Made by a program: the position numbers and the translations under genes
Source: Pseudomonas sp. GM74
GTDB lineage: Bacteria > Pseudomonadota > Gammaproteobacteria > Pseudomonadales > Pseudomonadaceae
NCBI RefSeq assembly: GCF_000282455.1
Contig: NZ_AKJG01000074.1
Span: 1-48,425 of the forward strand
Length of the DNA stretch: 48,425 nt
Reading direction: 5' to 3'
The notes under the pieces: model-generated
What the model was told of the DNA's origin: nothing
Databases searched by the model: none
What the model saw: only the letters and a program-made list of their open reading frames with translations
In this document: positions 1 to 6,398 of the stretch, in pieces
How positions within the stretch are numbered: position 1 is the first letter of the stretch
How the letters are laid out: every line of letters starts with the position of its first letter

Positions 1-105
1 CATTGCGGTACGTCAGGCAGGCCGCGTCAGCTGGACTCACGACTGCTATGCAGCCGAACGCAAGCTGCTACAGATCGCATTACCGCTTAACTGACTGGCA
101 TTAGC
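1..105. repeat. Right part of an inverted-repeat REP element (copy 1)
   Basis: Positions 1-105 are nearly the reverse complement of positions 2752-2875. They end (85-105) in the same terminal sequence, GCTTAACTGACTGGCATTAGC, that ends the complete copy at 2752-2975. The interior carries a REP-like core (CGACTGCTATGCAGCCG). The left half lies before the window. The element is followed at once by CCGGTTTTTTCTG (114-126), which matches the 3' arm of the tRNA-Gly terminator at 4883-4895. Relative to copy 2 it lacks about 15 bases (the GCCGAGCCCGCGAGG segment). Confidence 0.8.
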
Positions 106-242
106 TAATCACGCCGGTTTTTTCTGAAACGTTTAGCGATGACTCTTACCAAAAGTGGAATAGAGCGGAACCTGTCAGGCGATGTAATGTAGCTACCCGA
201 TTGTCGGCTTCGGCCAGAACAACGCACCGACAGGAGAACGCA

Positions 243-1013
243 ATGAGTTGGTCCGCCAAACAGTACGTCGCTTTTGAAGATGAACGCACCCGTCCCGCCC
301 GTGACCTGCTGGCGGCCATCCCCCCTGGGGACGTGCGCTCGGCCATCGATATCGGTTGTGGGCCCGGCAACTCCACCGAGTTGCTGGTGGAGCGCTTTGC
401 CAACGCAACGGTGCGTGGGCTGGACAGTTCGACCGACATGATCGATGCCGCACGTAAACGCCTGCCTCAGGTGCAGTTCGATGTTGCCGACATCGACACC
501 TGGAATGACAACGGCCCGTTCGACGTGATTTTTGCTAACGCGGTGTTGCAATGGGTGCCTGATCACGCGACGTTGTTGCCTTCATTGGTTAGCAAACTCT
601 CGGCGGGTGGCAGCCTGGCCGTCCAGATGCCTGACAACCTGAATGAACACTCGCACCGTTTGATGCGTGAAGTCGCCGCTGATGGCCCATGGGTCAGCAA
701 ACTGGCGGGCGCCGCTGGGCAACGGACGGAAATGGCCGATGCCAGTGGCTACTATTCGATATTGAAAGCCTGTTGCACCCGCGTCGATGTGTGGCGCACC
801 ACCTACCATCATCCGCTCGCGGGCGGTGCGTCTGGCGTGGTGGAGTGGTTCAAGGGCAGTGGCTTGCGGCCGTTTCTCGATCCGCTGGACGAGGCGGAAC
901 GGGCGCAGTATCTGAAGCAATATCAGGCTGCTATCGAGCGGGCGTATCCGGCCTTGGCCGATGGGTCGGTGCTGCTGCCGTTTCCGCGACTGTTTATCGT
1001 TGCGACCCGCTGA
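243..1013 (+). CDS. tam: Trans-aconitate 2-methyltransferase
   Basis: The product is 256 residues, the usual length for Tam. This class I SAM-dependent enzyme methylates trans-aconitate, a by-product of the citric acid cycle that inhibits aconitase. The N-terminal part (SWSAKQYVAFEDERTRPARDL) is typical of Tam, and motif I of the SAM fold, DIGCGPGNST, is at residues 36-45. I chose the ATG at 243 because AGGAGA stands just upstream and the family begins at MSWSA; an in-frame start 42 bases earlier would add residues not seen in the family. It is a lone gene, followed by a hairpin terminator. Function is assigned by family recognition; small-molecule methyltransferases can differ in substrate. 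Confidence 0.88.
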   Translation: MSWSAKQYVAFEDERTRPARDLLAAIPPGDVRSAIDIGCGPGNSTELLVERFANATVRGLDSSTDMIDAARKRLPQVQFDVADIDTWNDNGPFDVIFANAVLQWVPDHATLLPSLVSKLSAGGSLAVQMPDNLNEHSHRLMREVAADGPWVSKLAGAAGQRTEMADASGYYSILKACCTRVDVWRTTYHHPLAGGASGVVEWFKGSGLRPFLDPLDEAERAQYLKQYQAAIERAYPALADGSVLLPFPRLFIVATR

Positions 1014-1021
1014 TGCAAAAC

Positions 1022-1055
1022 AGGGACAGTTGATGAGCGTCATCTGCCCCTTTTT
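1022..1055 (+). terminator. Rho-independent terminator after tam
   Basis: An imperfect stem (GGGACAG with CTGCCCC outside, GATGA with TCATC inside, GCG loop) is followed by TTTTT at 1051-1055, nine bases after the tam stop. Confidence 0.6.
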
Positions 1056-1069
1056 ACGGTTTGGAAAAA

Positions 1070-1186
1070 TCACTGTGGCTTGTTCTTTTTTGAGCGCCGG
1101 GCACTCAAGTACTCAAAGGCAAACGAGGCAAAGCCGAACAACCCGATCATTGAAATGATCATGATTCCCAACTCTGAATTGTGCAT
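1070..1186 (-). CDS. Candidate 38-residue single-span membrane protein
   Basis: A short minus-strand frame (ATG 1184-1186, TGA 1070-1072) encodes 38 residues. They form an acidic N-terminus (MHNSEL), a hydrophobic stretch of about 18 residues (GIMIISMIGLFGFASFAF) and a basic tail (RRSKKNK). This is the normal layout of a small inner-membrane protein with its tail in the cytoplasm. GAG lies about nine bases before the ATG as a weak ribosome site. It is convergent with tam and shares the short space after the tam terminator. I do not recognise the family, and no function is assigned. The clear membrane pattern is the main argument that it is real; it could still be a chance frame. Confidence 0.45.
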   Translation of the reverse strand: MHNSELGIMIISMIGLFGFASFAFEYLSARRSKKNKPQ

Positions 1187-1305
1187 GTTGATCTCGGGAC
1201 GAAGGGTGAGCCGGGAGAATAAGGGAACTGTTGCCGGGCTTAACGCAGCTCTACGGCTTCTTTACTCGCTTGCGGTGATCTATACGCAAAAGATATGAGC
1301 GTGGC

Positions 1306-1836
1306 TCAGCGCTGAACGCCGACCAACATCATCATCGGCCGCTCCCGCTCTTCGGCAAGCGCCGGTTGCGCCGCCACCTCGGCATCGCTCGGCCCCCATT
1401 CATTGACATGGCGGATGCAGAAGCCCGCTGCAATCAGCATGTTGAGCAACGTGCCAATGGTGCGATGCTGCTTGATCACACCGTCGGCCAGCCAGTGGGT
1501 CACACGCTCACCTTCACGCTGATAACCGTCCACCGGCCAACTCTTGCGGCCTTCGGCATCAATGATCCAGCCAGGGTTACGCGGTGCCATGAAGATCGGA
1601 TGTTCGATGGAAAACACGAAATGCGCGCCGGGTTTTAGCGCCGCATGGACATTGGCGAACAACCCCGGCAAGTCCTTGATGTAATGCAGCGCCAAGGAGC
1701 TGTAGGCGAGATCGAAACCGCCGCCCGGCAGATCGAGGGCTTCCAGGTCGGCGCGCTCATAACGGATGTTTGATGCGGCGGTGGTTTTGCACGCCTGCTC
1801 CAGCATCTTTTTCGAAACGTCGAGCCCGAGTACGCT
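1306..1836 (-). pseudogene. 5'-truncated SAM-dependent methyltransferase
   Basis: From about 1833 down to the stop at 1306 the minus strand reads as the C-terminal two thirds of a class I methyltransferase: VLGLDVSKKMLEQA (motif II region), ADLEALDLPGGGFDLAYSSLALHYI, and SIEHPIFMAP. The part that should precede it, with the glycine-rich motif I (DLGCG-like) and about 60-70 residues, is missing. Upstream in the same frame (1834-2073) there is only unrelated sequence and a REP pair. The reading frame is still open into that sequence, but the chimeric N-terminus resembles no protein. Without motif I it should not bind SAM. I infer a deletion or recombination scar with its breakpoint near 1830-1850. 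Confidence 0.75.
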
Positions 1837-1970
1837 CTTTCGAAAAATGATGACGCGAGTTCGCTGATAGCCGTGCAGTGAAGAGGGGGGGGTGAAGGTG
1901 AGGGAAATGCTAGCGGGGCGGGCGATGAGGGGAAACGGGTTGTACGTTGTGGATTTGTAAGCGCAGTCAT

Positions 1971-2074
1971 TGTGGGAGCGAGCTTGGTCCGGGCGGCGTT
2001 CCGACGATGACGGTTTCACATTCAACTTCCATGTTGTCTGCCAGTCCGCTATCGCGAGCAAGCTCGCTCCCACA
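1971..2074. repeat. REP pair (inverted)
   Basis: Two REP sequences face each other: TGTGGGAGCGAGCTTG at 1971 and its inverse CAAGCTCGCTCCCACA ending at 2074, separated by about 70 bases. It lies between the truncated methyltransferase and the next remnant, close to the deletion scar. Confidence 0.85.
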
Positions 2075-2081
2075 GATTACG

Positions 2082-2350
2082 TCAGGACGGTTCTGCATCC
2101 ATGCGTCGAGCGATGACATCCAGTACATCGCAACCATCGCGCAAGGGGATGCAGCACAATAATGCGAAGTCGCTGAGGATCACGGAGTCAGTGCTGATTT
2201 CACCTCGCATCGCGAGATTTTCGAGAACCTGCGTCACGGCACCGATTCGGTAACGGGCACTGCTGAGCAGTGAATGCAACGGTTGTGTGGTGTTGACGTA
2301 AAAGGAGGGTAGATCGTCGGCTTGCTAGTTAAAGCCATAAATTCGTTCAT
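2082..2350 (-). pseudogene. Frameshifted small gene of unknown function
   Basis: The minus strand holds an open frame ending at 2082 with well-formed sequence (HSLLSSARYRIGAVTQVLENL, LLCCIPLRDGCDVLDVIARRM) but no good start; a TAG in frame lies at about 2325. An ATG at 2348-2350 begins MNEFMALTSK in the neighbouring frame and runs into the same region. Loss of one base near 2320-2326 would join the two as MNEFMALTSK-ADDLPSFYVNTTQPLHSLL, a protein of about 89 residues. The span is 269 bases, one short of a multiple of three, which fits a single-base deletion. I do not recognise the family; small Pseudomonas proteins with a serine-rich head and helical tail (DUF3077-like) are one possibility. 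A sequencing error would give the same picture. Confidence 0.5.
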
Positions 2351-2369
2351 GAGTGATTGCCTTGATAGT

Positions 2370-2700
2370 GAGGTTATCTACCACTCATTGTCGCCAAACA
2401 AGGGGTGGCAGCTGTACGCGGGTTGGCGAACCGGGGCAAGGCTAAACCGGCAGACCCTAGAGTCTCCCACGCACAGCCACCAAAAAAAACAGGCAGCCAA
2501 GTGCGTTCAGAAACGCTCCGAGATAGCTCGGAGGTTTCTGGGCCTTTACCATCGAGTCGCCAAACCCGATACGCCATTTGGGCGTGCTCGGACTATAGGT
2601 CTCATGACAAAGGCACAGCAATGCGCAAGTGTACGGACAATTCCCAGACTAATGTAGGACGTTGCTGTTTCTGAAAAATGGCCCGAGCAGGCGCCCGGAG
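2370..2700. other. Non-coding stretch with strong hairpins
   Basis: No convincing gene lies here; the frames that remain open have no start context and no protein-like composition. The sequence is structured. A 14-pair hairpin with one bulged G spans 2508-2540 (CAGAAAC-G-CTCCGAG, loop ATAG, CTCGGAG-GTTTCTG). A longer-range pair joins GGTGGCAGCTGT (about 2404-2415) with ACAGCCACC (about 2473-2481), next to an A8 run at 2482-2489. Read on the minus strand, the hairpin is followed about 18 bases later by T8. It could be a small RNA gene, a recombination site or the relic of a mobile element. Confidence 0.45.
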
Positions 2701-2751
2701 AGAAGCACGATTTCACCAAATCCCACCCCCCCAAAAAAACCGGTCACTGGG

Positions 2752-2975
2752 GGCTAATGCCAGTCAGTTAAGCGGTAATGCGATCTGTAGCAGCTGCCGA
2801 GCCCGCGAGGCTGCGTTCGGCTGCATGGCAGTCGTGAGTCCAGCTGATGCGGCCTGCCTGACATACCGCAATGACTGATTTTACGACTGCTTCGCAGCCG
2901 TACGCAGCCTCGCGGGCTCGGCAGCTGCTACAAAGGGGGGCGCGGCTGAAATTGCTTAACTGACTGGCATTAGCC
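2752..2975. mobile_element. 224-bp inverted-repeat REP element (copy 2)
   Basis: The element has perfect 22-bp terminal inverted repeats: 2752-2773 (begins GGCTAATGCCAGTCAG) and 2954-2975 (ends CTGACTGGCATTAGCC). Inside, two REP cores face each other (2785-2840 and 2885-2935), each with the CTGCCGAGCCCGCGAGGCTGCG segment or its inverse. It encodes nothing, so it is a MITE-like, non-autonomous unit that would need a transposase in trans. It splits a terminator-like hairpin: AAAAAAACCGGTCACT is on its left and CACTCGGACCGGT on its right. CACT occurs near both edges and may be a target duplication, but the exact edges are uncertain by a few bases. Confidence 0.75.
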
Positions 2976-3031
2976 ACTCGGACCGGTCTCCTTTTTAGCT
3001 GCAGTTGCACGCTATCCAGTTCTACCGAAGA

Positions 3032-4576
3032 TCACTCTTTACCAGCTCCCATCACTTGATCCTCAAACGCGGAGCGCACTGCATCCACAACACGTTGCGC
3101 CATGCCTTCATCTTCAAGCTGCGGGTATCCTTTCTTCAGCTTTCCGGACACCACCCAGCCGTTCTCCTTGATCGAACGGATGATGCGGTTGGCATCCTGA
3201 TCCGGCATTTCGAGCACTTCTTTGAGTTGTTCCTGCGCACGCTGAAAGATAACCAAGACTCGGGCTTCATCCGCCATCTCCGTACGAATCGTGTGCTCGA
3301 CGACGCGGGCTGTGTACAGGACATGTTCGGTGAGATCGGGGTATCGCCACGCAAAGCTTGCGTCTACGTATTCATCGAAGATGAAATTGCTGGGAGTTCC
3401 GTCCTCATAGGTCACGAGTTCACTAAATCGATAAGCTGCCGCGTAACGGCGCATAAACGGTCGTGAAAACACCTCGAGCGTACGGTCGTAGCCTGCCCTG
3501 AAATCGATCGAACTGGTGATAGTGGCTGACACGGGCAGGATCACTCCGTCGGGCACTGCCTTGTCCCTGATCAAGGTGTCGTTGATCAGGAAGCGATGAA
3601 TCCGGCCGTTGCCGTCACGCATGGGATGGATGTACACGAAGCCGAATGCAAGCACTGCGGCGCGTGCCACTGACTCGGCACCCCGCGTTGCGATCTCGAA
3701 CTCGTTGAGGCCTTCCAGTAGAGGGGCAAGTTCTTCAAAGTGCGGGGCAATGTAATGCACGATGTCCTCGCGCATTGTGGCCTGACCTACAAATACCGGG
3801 GAGCGCCGCAAGCCGAGCCCAATGGCATCTCGACCCAGAATACCGGCTTGCAGGGAACGTAGGCTGTCATTGCTTAATGGGGCTTCGATATGGCCGCAGT
3901 GCTGGGCAATGACATGCGCAAAACGCTGGATGCGATCAGCCTGGTCGGCCTCTTTTTCGATGAGAAAGCTGGCTCGTGACTCCTTGAACGTCAACCAACT
4001 GGCCGTACGCATCAAGATATCGGCACCAAAGGTTCGATCCAACTCTTTCAACTCCGCGCCGAGATCGAATTGCAGAGCCTCTTTGACTGCCGTCGTACGA
4101 CGAACTAAAGGGCAAAAACCGGGTGTACCGGGCAGGTTGTTTTTGACTCGCCAACGTCGAACTCGTGGTGGTTCACTACGGGTGAGGTAGTCCTGCGCAG
4201 AAAGTGCATCGACATAGCCACCGTTGGTTACGTCTGGCACATCCAGACTTTGCCCTGTCAGCCATTCATAGAGAAACCCCGTGCGGCGAGCATATTGGCC
4301 AAAAGGCTCTCGCCGGCACCAGGCTTCGATAGGGTCGGGTCCGGTCTTTGCAAACAAGCGAGCAAAGAATTCGAGATGGATCTCTTCGTATTTGAGGCCG
4401 AATTCGAAATGCCCTGAGAAATCGTCGGCAGGCCGGTAGCTCGGGGGATACTGATTCTGCGTATGCCCGCTGCTTTCGCGACTGACACGTGTCGTGCCAA
4501 TCGTCGATTCGACGCGCAATGGCTGTGCCAGAACGATGTCGTACTGGTTTGCGAGTGCCTTTAAACCGACCTGCAT
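3032..4576 (-). CDS. Fic-domain protein (probable AMP- or nucleotide-transferase)
   Basis: The product is 514 residues. The Fic active-site motif is complete: HPMRDGNGRIHR at residues 317-328, against the family pattern HPFx(D/E)GN(G/K)RxxR. The histidine is the base, and the GNGR part binds the nucleotide phosphates. An upstream helix, SFLIEKE (203-209), resembles the auto-inhibitory (S/T)xxxE(G/N) motif of class II Fic enzymes but has Lys where Gly/Asn is usual. The C-terminal 150 residues may form a winged-helix-like tail (ANRIIRSIKENGWV). Family members transfer AMP or other groups to a hydroxyl of a target protein; the target here is unknown. No separate antitoxin gene is adjacent. The gene lies between two terminator-like repeats next to tRNA-Gly and looks acquired. 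Confidence 0.85.
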   Translation of the reverse strand: MQVGLKALANQYDIVLAQPLRVESTIGTTRVSRESSGHTQNQYPPSYRPADDFSGHFEFGLKYEEIHLEFFARLFAKTGPDPIEAWCRREPFGQYARRTGFLYEWLTGQSLDVPDVTNGGYVDALSAQDYLTRSEPPRVRRWRVKNNLPGTPGFCPLVRRTTAVKEALQFDLGAELKELDRTFGADILMRTASWLTFKESRASFLIEKEADQADRIQRFAHVIAQHCGHIEAPLSNDSLRSLQAGILGRDAIGLGLRRSPVFVGQATMREDIVHYIAPHFEELAPLLEGLNEFEIATRGAESVARAAVLAFGFVYIHPMRDGNGRIHRFLINDTLIRDKAVPDGVILPVSATITSSIDFRAGYDRTLEVFSRPFMRRYAAAYRFSELVTYEDGTPSNFIFDEYVDASFAWRYPDLTEHVLYTARVVEHTIRTEMADEARVLVIFQRAQEQLKEVLEMPDQDANRIIRSIKENGWVVSGKLKKGYPQLEDEGMAQRVVDAVRSAFEDQVMGAGKE

Positions 4577-4606
4577 TAACGAAATCCTTTACTGAGGCGA
4601 TAAAAA

Positions 4607-4719
4607 CGCTAACAAATAACTGATCCTACGCGAAAACGTTAATTTCGCGTGGGGGGTGAAAGGGTTAACGGTCACCGAAATTCGCTAACAAATCACCATC
4701 ATGCGAAAAAAACGCTAAC
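4607..4719 (-). promoter_or_regulatory. Repeated CGCTAAC sites upstream of the fic gene
   Basis: The 11-mer CGCTAACAAAT occurs at 4607-4617 and 4683-4693, with a third CGCTAAC at 4713-4719. A related palindrome with arms CGCGAAA and TTTCGCG spans 4629-4649. On the minus strand a TATAAA-like -10 element is visible near 4726-4733. The same-strand spacing just upstream of the fic start suggests binding sites for a regulator, which could be the Fic protein itself or a host factor. This is inference from repetition only. Confidence 0.4.
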
Positions 4720-4863
4720 GGGACTTTTATAGTAGCCGCTTCTGCACAGGAGCGCTTTGCGTATGGGGGGCGCCAGGTAAGCCTTCTAAACGAAAAAAGT
4801 TGCGCAAGGTTCGGATGAGGAGGAGTCCCTATACCAGCGAGTCCCCCCCAAATCCCACCCACA

Positions 4864-4892
4864 AAAAAACCGGCCACTTGGACCGGTTTTTT
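4864..4892 (-). terminator. Terminator of tRNA-Gly
   Basis: A perfect 10-bp stem, AAAAAACCGG (4864-4873) with CCGGTTTTTT (4883-4892), has a nine-base loop. It lies about 50 bases past the 3' end of tRNA-Gly and can end transcription from either side. Versions of this hairpin recur at 2735-2990 (split by the inverted-repeat element) and, as a right arm only, at 114-126. Confidence 0.8.
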
Positions 4893-4944
4893 CTGTCTCT
4901 ACATCCCCCGTCAAAACCACCCTGACGTGAGATCAAAATTCGAT

Positions 4945-5018
4945 TGGAGCGGGTGAAGGGAATCGAACCCTCGTTATCAGCTTGGGAAGCTGGAGTAATG
5001 CCATTATACGACACCCGC
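4945..5018 (-). tRNA. tRNA-Gly(CCC)
   Basis: On the minus strand a complete tRNA of 74 bases runs from 5018 to 4945. The acceptor arms GCGGGTG and CACCCGC pair perfectly, discriminator T is followed by encoded CCA, the T arm reads GAGGGTTCGATTCCCTT, and the anticodon loop TTCCCAA gives anticodon CCC. Its 3' flank and terminator appear to serve as an insertion point for accessory DNA. Confidence 0.93.
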
Positions 5019-5031
5019 TCAGAGCGCTGAC

Positions 5032-5060
5032 TTTGTACCAGATACGGCCGCGGATTTGAA
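5032..5060 (-). promoter_or_regulatory. Promoter of tRNA-Gly
   Basis: On the minus strand TTCAAA (5055-5060) and TACAAA (5032-5037) are separated by 17 bases, ending 14 bases before the mature 5' end of the tRNA. Confidence 0.5.
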
Positions 5061-5123
5061 GTTTTTCTTTACGTGGAGCGGGCTTAACGCAGATGTGACA
5101 AAAAAGCCCGGACCGTTTGACGG

Positions 5124-5193
5124 TCGATCGCGGGCAAGCCTCGCGCCTGCAGAATGCGTTTAACGCAGCAGGGCGGTGCTTGCTCGCGATGAC
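5124..5193. repeat. Degenerate REP-like pair
   Basis: Two weakly matching REP arms (TCGATCGCGGGCAAGCCTCGC and the inverse GCTTGCTCGCGATGA) flank a short spacer between tRNA-Gly and the 3' end of phaG. Confidence 0.4.
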
Positions 5194-5199
5194 GCTACT

Positions 5200-6084
5200 T
5201 CAGCCTGCCAATGCATGGTGTTCCTGGACGTTGTGGTAACGCGGTCGGCTTTCGTGTTGCGCTGGTTTCAGGAAGCCCATCAGTGCGTTGCGGCTGTCTC
5301 GGCAGGCGGCTTTGTGCTCCATGTCGAGAAAGTGGCCGGTAGCCTGAATGGTGCTGAACGTGCTGTGTTGCACATGGCCGGCGAACAACCGGGCGTCGTC
5401 GGCGGCGGTGTATTCGTCCCATTCGCCGTTGAGGAACAGCACCGGCACGTCGATTTTCTTCGCCGCGTGCAGGTAGCACTGGCGGTCGCTGTGCAGCACG
5501 TCATTGATGTGGAAGTGCATCTGCCCGTACTCATGTTCGGCCAGGGAGCTGACGTGGCGATAGTTGAAGCGCTTGAACAGCGACGGCAGGTGTTTGCCGA
5601 TGGTGTCGTTCACCAGGTGTCCGACCCGGTCGCGGTCCAGGTTGCCGAGGTGTTCGACGCCGCGCTCGAGGTAGTCGAGCATGTGCGCGTTGATCACCGG
5701 GGAGAACGAGCTGATCACGGCTTTTTCGATGCGCCGTGGCCGTTGCGACAACGCCATCATGGTCGCCGCACCGCCCCAGGAGAACGACAGCACGTGTTCG
5801 GCGGCGAAGTGGTCGATCAGCTCAAGAAGGATCTGCCCTTCGATTTCCTTGGTGAGCATTTTTTCATGCAGGTTGTGGGCTTTTGACCGGCCCGCGTAGG
5901 GCTGGTCGTAGCAGACGACGTTGAACTGCGGATGGAGGTTTTTCACGGTTTGTGCAAACGACGCAGTCGTGGCCATCGAGCCGTTGACCAAGATAATGGT
6001 CTTCTCTGCGGCGTCTGCGCGATAGAACTCCGTGTAAACCCGATACTGACCCTGTATATCCAGCACAGCGATTTCTGGCCTCAT
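5200..6084 (-). CDS. phaG: (R)-3-hydroxydecanoyl-ACP:CoA transacylase / 3-hydroxyacyl-ACP thioesterase PhaG
   Basis: The product is 294 residues. PhaG diverts 3-hydroxyacyl groups from fatty acid synthesis to medium-chain polyhydroxyalkanoate synthesis; the closely related RhlA makes the rhamnolipid lipid moiety. The sequence matches P. putida PhaG over its length, from MRPEIAVLDIQGQYRVYTEF to GHFLDME. It shows the alpha/beta hydrolase nucleophile elbow SFSWGG (Ser102), the acid in GEWDEYTA and the His in TGHFLD. The start at 6084 has AGGAG eight to twelve bases upstream; earlier in-frame codons read as non-coding. PhaG enzymes were long called transacylases, and later work favours a thioesterase acting with a CoA ligase. 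It stands alone, about 300 bases from rsuA. Confidence 0.92.
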   Translation of the reverse strand: MRPEIAVLDIQGQYRVYTEFYRADAAEKTIILVNGSMATTASFAQTVKNLHPQFNVVCYDQPYAGRSKAHNLHEKMLTKEIEGQILLELIDHFAAEHVLSFSWGGAATMMALSQRPRRIEKAVISSFSPVINAHMLDYLERGVEHLGNLDRDRVGHLVNDTIGKHLPSLFKRFNYRHVSSLAEHEYGQMHFHINDVLHSDRQCYLHAAKKIDVPVLFLNGEWDEYTAADDARLFAGHVQHSTFSTIQATGHFLDMEHKAACRDSRNALMGFLKPAQHESRPRYHNVQEHHALAG

Positions 6085-6398
6085 GTCATAAGACTCCTGG
6101 CAAGCGGGTATGCGCGCAAATAGAGATTGCACGAGCTTTGTGACAGGTAGGCATACGCCTGGAATTTGAGAGGCCCATGTCGATCCATTGCAGTCCGGTC
6201 GACGGGTATTGTTATTGGCGGGCAGTCTGCCGGATGAGGCCGGAACCCAAGGGTTCCTACCGGCAAAAAGTTTCTTAGAAGTATGTGGTGACTCGTCGGT
6301 CACATTTCGGCCGACGTCCTGATTCAAGCAGGGGTCACGTCATCGCGCAAGTGCCGTTGGTAAATTGTTCGACAACTTTCTGCTCGGCGGTCGCCTGC
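6085..6398. other. Intergenic region upstream of phaG with a palindrome
   Basis: This 314-base gap has no gene. It should hold the phaG promoter (minus strand), but I see no convincing -35/-10, sigma-54 or AlgU-type site. A symmetric sequence, GGAACCCAAGGGTTCC (6242-6257), extends into a longer imperfect stem with flanking GCCGG/CCGGC and could be an operator or a hairpin. Confidence 0.4.

Noticed and set aside
2374..2577. 67-codon minus-strand frame in the structured stretch
   Set aside because: No ribosome site, and it reads through the hairpin and poly-T run; treated as non-coding structure.
4829..5014. 61-codon frame across the tRNA-Gly gene
   Set aside because: It overlaps the tRNA and its terminator and has no protein-like features.
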